Below, piece by piece: positions 54,937 to 64,000 of a stretch of 64,000 nucleotides of DNA; within the stretch, counting starts at the first letter, position 1; each line of letters begins with the position of its first letter. The translations under genes and the position numbers were made by a program. The stretch is from assembly GCF_002162035.1 (NCBI RefSeq), contig NZ_CP021138.1, positions 1,984,001 to 2,048,000 of the forward strand, written 5' to 3'. The notes below the pieces were generated by a model. That model saw nothing but the letters and a program-made list of their open reading frames with translations. It was not told the origin of the DNA and ran no database searches. This stretch comes from Sulfuriferula sp. AH1. Its GTDB lineage: Bacteria > Pseudomonadota > Gammaproteobacteria > Burkholderiales > Sulfuriferulaceae.

Positions 54937-56721
54937 ATGAAACGCATCGCCCTGCTAGGAATGCCCAATACCGGCAAATCGACTTTTTTCAATCGCCTGA
55001 CCGGCGCCGGGGCACGGGTAGGCAATTGGCCCGGTATCACGGTCGATCTGCTTTCAGCCAAAGTGCTGCTGGCCGGCAGCATGGTCGAAATAGTCGATTT
55101 GCCTGGCATTTATAACCTGCATGGTTTTTCGGACGACGAACAGGTAGTGCGGCACTTTCTTGAATCCCAGGCGGTCAACGGTCTGGTTGTCATTCTTAAC
55201 GCTACCCAGCTGGATCGCCAGCTTGCATTATTATTACAGCTTAAATCGCTCAAAGTTCCATTGACACTAGTGCTCAACATGGCTGACGAAGCCAAGCAAA
55301 TGGGCATCAAAATCGATCTGGAACGTCTCGCCGCAGATCTCGGCGTCGCGGTCACCATGATCAGCGCGAAATACGGCCAGGGCTTTGGCAGCATACGCGG
55401 TGCCATCGAAACCGTACTGCACGATCAGCCTAAGGCCATGCACGCCAACAGCGACGCCTTCCATCAGGATGACAACATCGAGGCCGAACTGGATCGCATC
55501 ATCAGCGATACGGTCACCACCCCCATCACGCTGCCGCCTGATCTGAGCCGCCGGCTGGATAAGGTGCTGCTGCACCCCTGGCTGGGCCTGCCATTATTCT
55601 TCATTACTGTATTCCTGCTGTTTCAGCTCGTCTATGGGATAGGCACCCCATTGCAGGATGGCGCCGGCTGGTTGCTGGACCAATTCAAGACCGGCATACT
55701 CGAACCCGCACTCAGTCATGCGCCAGCCGCTCTCAAAAGCTTTATCGTCGAAGGACTGTTCGACGGAGTCGGTACGGTATTGACCTTTCTGCCTATCATC
55801 GTTGTGTTCTTCATGTTCATGGCGATCATTGAGGACAGCGGCTACCTGGCGCGCGCCGCTTATCTGATGGATGCGGTGATGGCTAAACTGGGCCTGGACG
55901 GGCGTTCTTTCGTCATGCAGCTGATGGGTTTCGGCTGTAACGTGCCCGCCCTGATGGGTACGCGTGTGATGCGTTCGCGTGCGCTGCGCCTGCTGACGAT
56001 GATGGTGATACCGTTCTCACTGTGTTCCGCCAGATTGCAGGTATTCCTGTTCTTCACCACCGCCATTTTCGCGCCACGCGCCGCCGCTGTAGTGATGTTC
56101 TCACTGTATCTGATGAGTTTTCTGATGGCGTTCCTGACCGCGCTGGTATGGCGCGGCAAATATCGCAGCCATGAACCGCTGCTGCTGGAACTGCCGCCGT
56201 ACCGCTTCCCCACCTTCAAACAGCTGCTGGCGCAAGGCTGGCAGCAGTCGGGGCATTTCATCCGTGGCGCCTCCGGCTTCATTATCGCCGGCGTCATCAT
56301 CGTCTGGGCGCTGACGCATTATCCGTTCAACGTGCCGCCAGCCAGTCCCACTACGCTGGCCGGTCAGCTGGCGAGCTGGATGGAGCCGATCTTCGCGCCG
56401 CTGGGCATCGATCGCCTGCTGTCGGTCGCACTGCTGTTCGGCTTCATTGCCAAGGAAATCGTCATCGGCGCGCTCGCCGTGATTTACGGCGCGGGACAAA
56501 ACAATCTGGCCGGCATCATCGCCGGACAACTGGACTGGGTACAAGCCTACAGCTTCATGCTGTTTACCCTGATCTACACGCCATGCCTGTCAACCGTCGC
56601 GGTGCTCAAGCAGGAATCGAAGAGCAACTGGTTCACCGTAATCGCGGTAGCGTGGCCACTGGGCCTGGCATGGGTGGTGAGCTTCGCGTTCTATCAGGGT
56701 GCGCGGGCGCTGGGGCTGTAA
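54937..56721 (+). CDS. feoB: Ferrous iron transporter FeoB (short form)
   Basis: FeoB is the inner-membrane Fe2+ importer with a cytosolic G domain. G1 GMPNTGKSTFFN, G2 GNWPGITVDL, G3 DLPGIYNLHGF and G4 LNMADE are in residues 1-120. The membrane core follows from about residue 205, with the Cys-bearing gate motifs GFGCNVPALMGTRVM and IPFSLCSARLQVF. At 594 residues it is shorter than the about 770 of E. coli FeoB, lacking much of the C-terminal end. No feoC follows. Confidence 0.93.
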   Translation: MKRIALLGMPNTGKSTFFNRLTGAGARVGNWPGITVDLLSAKVLLAGSMVEIVDLPGIYNLHGFSDDEQVVRHFLESQAVNGLVVILNATQLDRQLALLLQLKSLKVPLTLVLNMADEAKQMGIKIDLERLAADLGVAVTMISAKYGQGFGSIRGAIETVLHDQPKAMHANSDAFHQDDNIEAELDRIISDTVTTPITLPPDLSRRLDKVLLHPWLGLPLFFITVFLLFQLVYGIGTPLQDGAGWLLDQFKTGILEPALSHAPAALKSFIVEGLFDGVGTVLTFLPIIVVFFMFMAIIEDSGYLARAAYLMDAVMAKLGLDGRSFVMQLMGFGCNVPALMGTRVMRSRALRLLTMMVIPFSLCSARLQVFLFFTTAIFAPRAAAVVMFSLYLMSFLMAFLTALVWRGKYRSHEPLLLELPPYRFPTFKQLLAQGWQQSGHFIRGASGFIIAGVIIVWALTHYPFNVPPASPTTLAGQLASWMEPIFAPLGIDRLLSVALLFGFIAKEIVIGALAVIYGAGQNNLAGIIAGQLDWVQAYSFMLFTLIYTPCLSTVAVLKQESKSNWFTVIAVAWPLGLAWVVSFAFYQGARALGL

Positions 56722-56733
56722 CGGGCAGGCGCG

Positions 56734-57015
56734 TTACAGCACGCCACGCTCCATCTCTTGCAGATAGATAAATTCCGGAGCTTTTACGCCTGCCTTGCGC
56801 CTGATCTCTATCAGCTCGGGCGACTCAAGGAAACGCCGGGCCTGCTCCAGCGATGACCACACTGAGAAATGAACGATGCGATTCTCATCGTCATCATAAC
56901 GCAGCAACTGGTAGCTGATTTCACCGGCATTTTTTCTCATGACGGCAGCCTGATCAAAAACAGCCTTCCATGCTGGATATGCCTCGACCTCATGAATAAT
57001 CAAAACATGCTGCAT
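56734..57015 (-). CDS. Antibiotic-biosynthesis-monooxygenase-like (ABM) protein
   Basis: ATG 57015 gives a 93-residue protein (an upstream start at 57033 would overlap dctM). It has the dimeric alpha-beta barrel pattern: an N-terminal VLIIHEVEAYPAWKAVFD, then ISYQLLRYDDDENRIVHFSVW and an EQARRFLESPELIEIRRKAGV helix. Such proteins range from heme- or quinone-modifying enzymes to stress proteins, so the substrate cannot be told. It follows the TRAP permease genes and may be co-transcribed. Confidence 0.72.
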   Translation of the reverse strand: MQHVLIIHEVEAYPAWKAVFDQAAVMRKNAGEISYQLLRYDDDENRIVHFSVWSSLEQARRFLESPELIEIRRKAGVKAPEFIYLQEMERGVL

Positions 57016-57023
57016 GCGACTCC

Positions 57024-58427
57024 TTAGCGCCACTCCTTCGGCAAATAATAATCACCGTAGCTGTCCTCATCCATCGGCACTTCGATCACGCCTTTTGATA
57101 AGGTCTGCTGCGGCACGCCGCCGGTAATCGACGGGAAAGCGATCACCAACACCACCATCGCCAGCTGGATCAGCACGAACGGAATCGCGCCACGATAGAT
57201 ATCGGTGGTCTTGATATCCTTGGGTGCGACGCTTCGCAGATAGAACAGCGCAAATCCGAACGGCGGATGCATGAACGAGGTTTGCATGTTAATGCCGATG
57301 AGCACGCCGAACCACACCAGATCGATGCCCAGCTTCTGTGCAACCGGCGCCAGCAGCGGGATGATGATGAAGGCGATCTCGAAAAAATCGAGGAAGAATG
57401 CCAGCACGAACACCAGCAAATTCACCACGATCAAAAAGCCCAGCGCGCCGCCAGGCAGACCGGTCAGCAGGTGCTCCACCCACAGGTCACCGTTGACGCC
57501 GCGAAACACCAGACTGAATACCGTGGAGCCGATGAGGATGAACAGCACGAAACTGGATAACCGCGTGGTGGTATCCATGGCCTGTTTCAACATATCCAGC
57601 GGCAAACGGCGCTTGATCCAGGCCAGCACCAATGCACCCGTCGCACCCATCGCACCACCTTCAGTCGGTGTCGCCCAACCCAGGAATATCGTGCCCAGCA
57701 CCAGGAAGATCAGCAACAATGGCGGCATGATCGACAGCATCGCACTGCGCCATAACGCCCAGCCGCGCAAAGTGCGGGCGGTGAGCGGCAAAGCCGGCGC
57801 CGCGACAGGTTTTATCAGTGTAACCATGAACACAAACAGCACGTAGAAACCGGTCAGCACCAGACTCGGCACCAGAGCGCCCTTGTAGAGATCGCCCACC
57901 GACACCCCCAGCTGGTCGGCCAGCACGATCAGCACCAGACTGGGCGGGATGATCTGCGCCAACGTACCGGAAGCCGCGATCACGCCGGTCGCCAGTCGCG
58001 TATCGTAACCGTAACGCACCATGATCGGCAGCGAAATCAGCCCCATGGCAATCACTGAAGCGGCTACCACGCCAGTGGTGGCCGCCAGCAAGGCGCCGAC
58101 GAAAATCACTGCATAAGCCAGCCCGCCGCGGATCGCACCGAACAGCTGGCCGACGCTATCCAGCAGCTCCTCTGCCATGCCGCTGCGTTCCAGTATCAGT
58201 CCCATGAAAGTAAAGAACGGGATCGCCAGCAGGGTCTGATTGGCCATGATGCCGAGCACGCGCTCGGGCAGCGCCTGCATCAGGCTCATATCAAAAAAGC
58301 CGAGCTTCATGCCTATCGCGGCAAACAGCAGCCCGTTCGCCGCCAGCGAGAATGCCACCGGGTATCCCATCAGCAGCACGATCACCAGGCCCGCAAACAT
58401 CGCGGGCGCCATCCACTCCATGCTCAT
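57024..58427 (-). CDS. dctM: TRAP transporter large permease (DctM)
   Basis: The 467-residue membrane protein has about twelve to fourteen hydrophobic segments and TRAP-large-subunit motifs: AIPFFTFMGLILERSGMAEELLD, ASVIAMGLISLPIMVRYGYDTRLATGVIAASGTL in part, and FLDFFEIAFIIIPLLAPVA. It belongs to the group annotated for mannitol or chloroaromatic substrates, but the true substrate is unknown. It overlaps dctQ by four bases. No substrate-binding protein (DctP) gene is next to the pair. Confidence 0.92.
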   Translation of the reverse strand: MSMEWMAPAMFAGLVIVLLMGYPVAFSLAANGLLFAAIGMKLGFFDMSLMQALPERVLGIMANQTLLAIPFFTFMGLILERSGMAEELLDSVGQLFGAIRGGLAYAVIFVGALLAATTGVVAASVIAMGLISLPIMVRYGYDTRLATGVIAASGTLAQIIPPSLVLIVLADQLGVSVGDLYKGALVPSLVLTGFYVLFVFMVTLIKPVAAPALPLTARTLRGWALWRSAMLSIMPPLLLIFLVLGTIFLGWATPTEGGAMGATGALVLAWIKRRLPLDMLKQAMDTTTRLSSFVLFILIGSTVFSLVFRGVNGDLWVEHLLTGLPGGALGFLIVVNLLVFVLAFFLDFFEIAFIIIPLLAPVAQKLGIDLVWFGVLIGINMQTSFMHPPFGFALFYLRSVAPKDIKTTDIYRGAIPFVLIQLAMVVLVIAFPSITGGVPQQTLSKGVIEVPMDEDSYGDYYLPKEWR

Positions 58428-58951
58428 GCCGTATGCTCCCTGGCCGCCTTGTACCCGGACAGCACGGCAATATTCCTGATCAATTCAGCCACGCCCTGCA
58501 GCGCCAACAGACTGAAACCGGCTGGAATGAGCAGTTTCACCGGCCAGCGCAGCAATCCCCCTGCATCCGGCGACATCTCGCCGCTCTGCCAGGCGCTGAC
58601 AAACATCGGCCAGCCGAACCAGATAATCAGCAGCGAGAACGGCAATAGAAACAGCACGGTGCCGACGATCTCCAGCCATGCCTGCGCCCTTGGCGACAGG
58701 CGGCCATGGATGAAATCGATACGCACATGGCCGTTGTGTTTTAGTGTATAACCTGCACCCAGCAGGAATAGCGCACCGAACAGATACCACTGAATTTCCA
58801 GTCCGGCATTCGAGCTTTCGCCAAGGCCGTAGCGCACCAGCGCATTGCCCGCCGAAATCAGCGTTGCCAGCAGTACCAGCCACTTGATACTGCGCCCCAC
58901 CCACTCATTCAGCGCGTCTATGGCGTGCGCAATCCGTAACCATCCTTGCAT
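58424..58951 (-). CDS. dctQ: TRAP transporter small permease (DctQ)
   Basis: The 175-residue protein has four hydrophobic segments and the DctQ pattern: WLVLLATLISAGNALVRYG, EIQWYLFGALFLLGAGYTL, and HVRIDFIHGRLSPRAQAWLE. It pairs with DctM. It starts 6 nt after the pmbA stop, so it appears to be read from the pmbA transcript, an unusual arrangement. Confidence 0.92.
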   Translation of the reverse strand: MQGWLRIAHAIDALNEWVGRSIKWLVLLATLISAGNALVRYGLGESSNAGLEIQWYLFGALFLLGAGYTLKHNGHVRIDFIHGRLSPRAQAWLEIVGTVLFLLPFSLLIIWFGWPMFVSAWQSGEMSPDAGGLLRWPVKLLIPAGFSLLALQGVAELIRNIAVLSGYKAAREHTA

Positions 58952-58957
58952 CGTCGA

Positions 58958-60295
58958 TCAGTCCCCGGCTACGGTCATCTGTGCGACCAGAATCGAGCCG
59001 GTCTGCTTGGAACCGCGGGTTTCCGTGTCGGTACCGATTGCAACAATGTCCTTGAACATTTGTTTGAGATTGCCGGCGATGGTGATTTCCTCCACCGGAT
59101 ATTGAATCACCCCGTTTTCCACCCAGAACCCGGCGGCACCGCGAGAATAATCGCCTGTCACCATATTGGTGCCGTGGCCGAGCAACTCGGTTACCAGCAG
59201 GCCTGTCCCCATTTTTCGCAGCAGTCCGGCAAAGTCTTCACCGGTATTGCTCACCAGCAGATTGTGATTGCCTCCGGCATTGCCGGTGGTCTGCATGCCC
59301 AGTTTCCGGGCGCTGTAGCTGCCCAGGAAATAACCCTGCAACACGCCGTCCCTGATCACTTCGCGATCGACGGTCGCCACGCCTTCATTGTCAAACGGGC
59401 TGCTGGCGAGGCCGCGCAACAAATGCGGCCGTTCGCCGATCTGCAGCCATGCCGGGAATATGCTCTGCCCCAGGCTGTCCAGCAGGAACGACGATTTGCG
59501 ATACAGGCTGCTGCCGCTGATCGCCGACACAAAACTCGACAGCAATCCTGCCGCGACCGGCGCTTCGAACAGCACCGGCACCTGACAGGTTTTTACCTTG
59601 CGCCCGTCCAGACGCCGCACCGTACGCTCGCCGGCACGCCGGCCGACTTCCTCCGCAGACAGCAAATCCGCTGCCCGCCGTGCCGAGGTATACCAGTAAT
59701 CGCGCTGCATGCCTTGTTCCGACTCGGCGATCACCGCGCAGCTCACGCCGTGACGCGAGGTCGGGTATCCTGCCGAAAAACCCAGGCTGTTGCCATACAC
59801 GAACAAGGAATTCTGCGTGTTGACGCTGGCTCCCTCCGAATTACTGATGCGCGGGTCCGCAGCCAGGGCGGCAGCTTCGCATACGCCCGCCATGGCGATG
59901 GCTTCGTCTATCGATTGCGTCCACGGGTGGAACAGATCCAGCTCCGGGAACACCGTCGCCAGCCGGTCGGCGTCGGGCAAGCCGGCGAAGGCATCCTCCG
60001 CGGTATAGCGCGCGATCGTCAGCGCTTTGTCTACCGTATCCAGCAGTGCCTGCCGGCTGAAATCCGAAGTGGAAGCATTGCCGCGGCGCTGACCGATATA
60101 CACCGTCACGCCGATACCCTTGTCGCGGTTATATTCTATGGTCTCGACTTCACCTTTACGCACCGTCACCGACTGCCCCATACCCTCCGATGCTTCAGCC
60201 GCACAGGCTGTTGCACCTTGCTGCTTGGCGTAGTCCAGCATGTCCTGCACCAGGGATTGCAATTCGTTTTTAGTATGGCTAAATTGATCAGACAC
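58958..60295 (-). CDS. pmbA: Metalloprotease-like PmbA (TldE)
   Basis: PmbA/TldE forms a heterodimer with TldD that degrades unfolded peptides and matures microcins; its TldD partner carries the zinc site. The 445 residues (E. coli 450) show VTVRKGEVETIEYNRDKGIGV, SRHGVSCAVIAESEQGMQRDYWY in pieces, and LVTELLGHGTNMVTGDYSRGA near the end. It starts at GTG. tldD is not in the window. It is divergent from darP, and the TRAP genes follow directly. Confidence 0.93.
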   Translation of the reverse strand: MSDQFSHTKNELQSLVQDMLDYAKQQGATACAAEASEGMGQSVTVRKGEVETIEYNRDKGIGVTVYIGQRRGNASTSDFSRQALLDTVDKALTIARYTAEDAFAGLPDADRLATVFPELDLFHPWTQSIDEAIAMAGVCEAAALAADPRISNSEGASVNTQNSLFVYGNSLGFSAGYPTSRHGVSCAVIAESEQGMQRDYWYTSARRAADLLSAEEVGRRAGERTVRRLDGRKVKTCQVPVLFEAPVAAGLLSSFVSAISGSSLYRKSSFLLDSLGQSIFPAWLQIGERPHLLRGLASSPFDNEGVATVDREVIRDGVLQGYFLGSYSARKLGMQTTGNAGGNHNLLVSNTGEDFAGLLRKMGTGLLVTELLGHGTNMVTGDYSRGAAGFWVENGVIQYPVEEITIAGNLKQMFKDIVAIGTDTETRGSKQTGSILVAQMTVAGD

Positions 60296-60361
60296 GAAAA
60301 CTCCAGACTAAGAAAGACTAAAAACGTTATCATAGCAACATTTAGGCGATATCTGAGTACC

Positions 60362-60913
60362 ATGGAAGAAATTGAAGACGAAATCCCCGTCATCAGCAAA
60401 AGCGAGATCAAGCGTCAGATGACCGCTTTGCAAAAGCTCGGGGAAGAACTGATCGCGCTGCCCAAGGGCAAGCTCGACAAACTCGATTTGCCGGAAAACC
60501 TGCGCGATGCGATTGATGCCGCGAAGCGTATTACGGCGCACGGCGGACTGAGCCGGCAAAAGCAGTATATCGGACGCCTGATGCGCATCATCGATGCCCG
60601 GCCTATCGCCGAACAACTGGAGAAATGGCGCAACCATCATAGCGAAGAAAATGCCGTATTCCACCAGATGGAACACTGGCGCACGCGGCTGATCGAAGAC
60701 GACACCGCCATCACCCTGTTCATTGCCGATCATCCCGGCGTCGACGTGCAGCAATTGCGTACGCTGGTACGTAACGCACGCAGGGAAGCCAGCCAGCAGC
60801 AGCCTCCGAAGAGCAGCCGCGCCTTGTTCAAGCTGATCCGCAGCATTTTTGAGCAGGATCATCCGGAACTCGCTGCGCCTGCCGAAGACGGCGCGGATAC
60901 TGAAGACGCGTAA
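60362..60913 (+). CDS. darP: Ribosome-associated protein DarP (YjgA, DUF615)
   Basis: DarP promotes late 50S subunit assembly. ATG 60362 gives 183 residues, the same as E. coli YjgA. Motifs: ISKSEIKRQMTALQKLGEEL, LPENLRDAIDAAKRI, RQKQYIGRLMR, and ARREASQQQPPKSSRALFKL. The frame is open far upstream but that part is only the antisense of pmbA. Divergent from pmbA with 66 bp between, the usual pmbA/yjgA arrangement. Confidence 0.94.
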   Translation: MEEIEDEIPVISKSEIKRQMTALQKLGEELIALPKGKLDKLDLPENLRDAIDAAKRITAHGGLSRQKQYIGRLMRIIDARPIAEQLEKWRNHHSEENAVFHQMEHWRTRLIEDDTAITLFIADHPGVDVQQLRTLVRNARREASQQQPPKSSRALFKLIRSIFEQDHPELAAPAEDGADTEDA

Positions 60914-60942
60914 GGAACCATGCAAATTCGGGGGTTTCGGTT

Positions 60943-60948
60943 TATAAT
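60943..60948 (+). promoter_or_regulatory. -10 element upstream of panD
   Basis: A consensus TATAAT lies 36 nt before the panD ATG. The -35 region (TGCAAA at 60921-60926) is poor. Confidence 0.4.
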
Positions 60949-60984
60949 ATGCAGCTAATATACGCCCCCGATGAGGACGAATAG

Positions 60985-61371
60985 ATGCAGAGAACCATGT
61001 TGAAGTCGAAGCTGCACCGAGTGCGCGTCACGCAGTCCGAGCTGCATTACGAAGGTTCCTGTGCCATTGACGACACGCTGCTGGAAGCAGCCGATATTCG
61101 CGAATATCAGCAAATCGACATTTACAACGTCACCAATGGCGAGCGCTTCACCACCTACGCGATTCGTGCCGAACGCGATTCCGGCACCATTTCCGTCAAT
61201 GGCGCGGCGGCGCACAAAGCCAGCCCCGGCGATATTCTGATCATCGCCACTTACGCCACATACAACGAAATCGAACTGGAAAGATTCGCACCGCAGCTGG
61301 TTTATGTGGATGAGGACAACCGCATCAAGAGCAGCCGCAACCATATTCCGGTGCAGGCGGCCCAGGCTTAA
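60985..61371 (+). CDS. panD: Aspartate 1-decarboxylase proenzyme
   Basis: PanD makes beta-alanine for pantothenate and CoA. The 128 residues contain YEGSC, with the Gly24-Ser25 bond at which the proenzyme cleaves itself to form the pyruvoyl group, then [20 protein letters not shown] and the last YVDEDNRI segment. The stop codon overlaps that of the convergent GGDEF-EAL gene by three bases. Confidence 0.97.
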   Translation: MQRTMLKSKLHRVRVTQSELHYEGSCAIDDTLLEAADIREYQQIDIYNVTNGERFTTYAIRAERDSGTISVNGAAAHKASPGDILIIATYATYNEIELERFAPQLVYVDEDNRIKSSRNHIPVQAAQA

Positions 61372-63983
61372 CCAGCCTTCAACAATTGCTCGAATGCTGC
61401 CGGCGGCAGCGGCCGGGAATAAAAATAACCCTGAGCATAATCGCAGCCGCATTGCGTTAGCAAATCCCGCTGCTCCAAAGTTTCCACACCCTCGGCAATC
61501 ACTTTCAGGCCCAGCTTGTGCGCCATCACCACAATCGCTTCGGACAAAGCCAGATCGCTGGGGTCGGTAGTGATATCGCGCACAAAGGTCTGGTCGATTT
61601 TCAGATAATCGATATCGAATTTTTTCAGATAGGACAGTGCGGAATACCCCGTACCGAAATCATCCATTGACACTTTGATTCCAGCATCTCTGAATGCCAG
61701 CAATTTATCCGAAATCGCGGAAGTCACATCGAGCAGCAAACTTTCCGTGATTTCCACCACCATATTTTTGCCGGGCAAGCCTATTGCCTGCAAATGCGCG
61801 AGCCAGCTGTCCATTTTGACGGTGTCGTCTTTAAACTGGATCGGCGACATATTCACGCTCACCTGGATGCTTTCTCCTGCGCGATCCGATTTCCAGCGCC
61901 GGGCCCAGTGCGCCGCTTCCTTGAATACCCAGTCGCCAATCGCCACAATCAGGCCGGTTTCCTCGGCCAGCGGAATAAACTCCGCCGGGTTTACCATGCC
62001 GCGCACAGGATGCTGCCAGCGGATCAGCGCTTCTGCCTTGGTGATTTTTCCCGTTGCCAGATTCACGATGGGCTGGAAATAGAGCTGAAACTGATTTTCG
62101 GCCAGCGCACCGCGCAAATCGCTTAACAAACTCAGACGGTTTCGCGCTTTTTCGCGCAGCTCGGAAGTATAAAAACTCAGCCGATTGCGCCCGGCATTTT
62201 TCGCAACATACATTGCCTGTTCTGCGCCCTTTAGCAAGTCTTCGGCATTCATCGCATCGGATGGATAAAAAGCGATGCCGATACTCGCCGAAATATAAAT
62301 CGCGCTCTGATTTTCGATCAGCGTAAACGCCGTCACCAGTTTGGCGATAATCCGTTCCGCTATTCCGGCCACATATGCGCTATCCGGCGGCGCGAGCAAG
62401 ATCACGGTAAACTCATCACCCCCCAGACGCCCCACCACATCTGTTTCATTCACACAGGATTTGATGCGCTGCGCAACCTCGACCAGCAGCTGATCGCCAA
62501 TCTGATGCCCCAGCGTATCATTCACCTCCTTGAACTGATCCAGATCGATATACAGTACTGCCAGCGTCTGCTCATGATGACGAGCGTTACCGATTTCCTG
62601 CACCATGCACTGATGCAGCATATAGCGGTTGGGCAGTTCGGTAAGCATATCGTAATTCGCTTGCTTCCAGATCAGCTCTTCCGAGCGCACTTTGTCGGTG
62701 ATGTCATAAAAAGTGGCCACAAAACAATAGGGGGCGTCATCTTCATCCAGCACGAGATTTATCGTCAGCCATTCCGGATATATTTCGCCATTCTTGCGTT
62801 TGCTCCATATTCTGCCCTGCCAATGCTGATACGCTTTTAACGAGCGCCATATCGATTTGTAGAATGCTTGAGTATGGCGGCCGGAGCTCAGTATTCTGGG
62901 GTTTTTGCCCATCACTTCATCTGCCGTATATCCGGTGATATGGGTATAAGCCTGATTGACGGAAATAATGCGATTGGAGGCATCGGTGACCATCATCGCC
63001 TGACTGCTGTACTGATATACCATCGAGGCAAGCTTTAATTCCTCTTCGAGTGTCTGCCGCTTCTTTTCCCGATCGAAGTTATCCAGCGCAAAAGAAATAT
63101 CGCTGCACATTTCCTCAATCAGCTGAATGACCTCATGATCAAAAGCGCCTTGTTGTGAATGATGCACACTCAGTACGGCAAACGTCCTGCCGGCTCGCAG
63201 AATCGGAAAAGCTGCCGCAGAACGCCAGCCGACTTGCGCTGCGCGTTCCCTCCATGGCACGGTCATTTCATCAGCTTGAAAATCATTGATAACAACGATA
63301 CGCCGCTCCCGGAATGTCGTGCCTACGGGTCCGCGGCCGGCAATCTCATTTTCGTTCGTTGAAATCATGATCTCATCGAGATATTCCTTGCCACATCCGT
63401 AACTCACAACCGGCCTGATCAAACTCGCGGTTTCATTCGCCTGACCTACCCAAGCCAGCGCGATGCCGCCAAATTCCACAGCCACCTTGCAAACCAGCGA
63501 CAATAATTCAGTCTCGTCGCGCATGCGTACAATAGCCTGATTGACTTCGCTCAACGCCTTGTAAAAATTGGTAAGCCGGGCAATCTGCGCTTCATGCTTC
63601 TTTCTGAGCGTAATGTCATGAGCGATTGCCAGCAAAACCTGTTTGTCGTCCATTTCAACCAGACGCAGAAATAATGCGACCGGCAACGCCGTTTCGTCTT
63701 TACGCAGAAACGACATTTCAAAATCGACCGCCGATTGCTCCCCCATCGGCAAGGACGCCAGAAGCTGCTGACAATACTGGTCGGAAAACGCCGGATTCAG
63801 CTGGTTCGCCGACATGCCCAGCATCTCGCTTTGCGTATATCCGAGGCTTGCCATCAAACTATGATTAACAAACGTAAAACGCAGCGACTCCGGCTCCATC
63901 ATGAATACCAATGATGGCGTCTTATCCAGAATGATTTGAGCTTGAACCAGCTTTGTCTTTAATGCGCTAATTTGTGATTGCAT
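61368..63983 (-). CDS. PAS-GAF-PAS-GGDEF-EAL cyclic-di-GMP signalling protein
   Basis: The domains in order are PAS (about 15-135), GAF (165-305), a second PAS/PAC (320-435, [27 protein letters not shown]), GGDEF (450-605) and EAL (620-868). The cyclase site reads RLGGDEFTV and is intact. The phosphodiesterase site has [29 protein letters not shown] and EGVET, also intact, so it may make or degrade c-di-GMP depending on the signal. ATG 63983 is the first start in the window, but the frame is open to the edge. The true N-terminus, perhaps with a membrane sensor, may lie outside. Confidence 0.92.
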   Translation of the reverse strand: MQSQISALKTKLVQAQIILDKTPSLVFMMEPESLRFTFVNHSLMASLGYTQSEMLGMSANQLNPAFSDQYCQQLLASLPMGEQSAVDFEMSFLRKDETALPVALFLRLVEMDDKQVLLAIAHDITLRKKHEAQIARLTNFYKALSEVNQAIVRMRDETELLSLVCKVAVEFGGIALAWVGQANETASLIRPVVSYGCGKEYLDEIMISTNENEIAGRGPVGTTFRERRIVVINDFQADEMTVPWRERAAQVGWRSAAAFPILRAGRTFAVLSVHHSQQGAFDHEVIQLIEEMCSDISFALDNFDREKKRQTLEEELKLASMVYQYSSQAMMVTDASNRIISVNQAYTHITGYTADEVMGKNPRILSSGRHTQAFYKSIWRSLKAYQHWQGRIWSKRKNGEIYPEWLTINLVLDEDDAPYCFVATFYDITDKVRSEELIWKQANYDMLTELPNRYMLHQCMVQEIGNARHHEQTLAVLYIDLDQFKEVNDTLGHQIGDQLLVEVAQRIKSCVNETDVVGRLGGDEFTVILLAPPDSAYVAGIAERIIAKLVTAFTLIENQSAIYISASIGIAFYPSDAMNAEDLLKGAEQAMYVAKNAGRNRLSFYTSELREKARNRLSLLSDLRGALAENQFQLYFQPIVNLATGKITKAEALIRWQHPVRGMVNPAEFIPLAEETGLIVAIGDWVFKEAAHWARRWKSDRAGESIQVSVNMSPIQFKDDTVKMDSWLAHLQAIGLPGKNMVVEITESLLLDVTSAISDKLLAFRDAGIKVSMDDFGTGYSALSYLKKFDIDYLKIDQTFVRDITTDPSDLALSEAIVVMAHKLGLKVIAEGVETLEQRDLLTQCGCDYAQGYFYSRPLPPAAFEQLLKAG

Positions 63984-64000
63984 ACCCTGCCTGAACTGAG

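Noticed and set aside
58946-60361. Long N-terminal extension of DarP
   Set aside because: It is only the antisense of pmbA; DarP homology begins at 60362 and the length then equals E. coli YjgA.

Overview
The window is chromosomal DNA of a betaproteobacterium, probably of the Nitrosomonadales (Gallionella, Sulfuricella or Sulfuriferula type). This rests on the 16S rRNA text, the rrn layout 16S-tRNA-Ile-tRNA-Ala-23S-5S, the conserved block ndk-rlmN-pilF-rodZ-ispG-hisS-yfgM-bamB-der, and a large clustered glycogen operon. Genus is an inference; no search was run. I see no prophage, intact insertion sequence or CRISPR array.

Layout. 1-1.5 kb is a worn accessory patch: a nuclease-fold gene broken by an in-frame TGA, an orphan HepT-like HEPN gene, a short gene remnant and a small zinc-binding protein. 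1.5-12.2 kb carries rtcB-archease (RNA repair), a DUF2339 membrane protein, three small genes (unknown, DUF2132, DUF1456), recQ, purB, trhP and folD. 12.3-18.6 kb is the stable-RNA region: tRNA-Pro, -Arg and -His on the plus strand behind a good promoter, a degraded tcdA 3' end, then a complete rrn operon on the minus strand with near-consensus promoter, boxA sites, processing stems and terminator. 18.6-24.5 kb has aas-lplT (phospholipid repair), folA, a glycine-zipper protein and rhlE. 24.8-35.7 kb holds typA and the ndk...der block, in which yfgM carries a frameshift. 36-41.2 kb holds a DUF1614 protein, dodecin and the divergent pair ppk1 / CYTH-sixA-nudB-SpoIIAA-like. 41.2-54.5 kb is one minus-strand glycogen operon read pgi-glk-glgC-GH57-malQ-glgB-glgA-glgP. 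54.7-64 kb has feoAB, an ABM-like protein, a TRAP permease pair behind pmbA, darP, panD and a PAS-GAF-PAS-GGDEF-EAL protein that may run off the right edge.

How the genes work together. Two storage polymers are central: glycogen (synthesis, branching, phosphorolysis, maltodextrin recycling and return to fructose-6-phosphate in one operon) and polyphosphate (ppk1 opposite a CYTH triphosphatase and a phosphohistidine phosphatase). The clearest regulatory signals are three TGTCA half-sites exactly 11 bp apart before ppk1 (PhoB-like) with a matching -10 element, a Fur-like palindrome over the feoAB promoter, and an rrn promoter whose -35 element overlaps the lplT stop codon. No clearly new multi-gene system was found. 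The best leads are the phosphate-controlled ppk1/CYTH/sixA locus, the two disrupted reading frames, and the HepT-like gene beside the RNA ligase pair.
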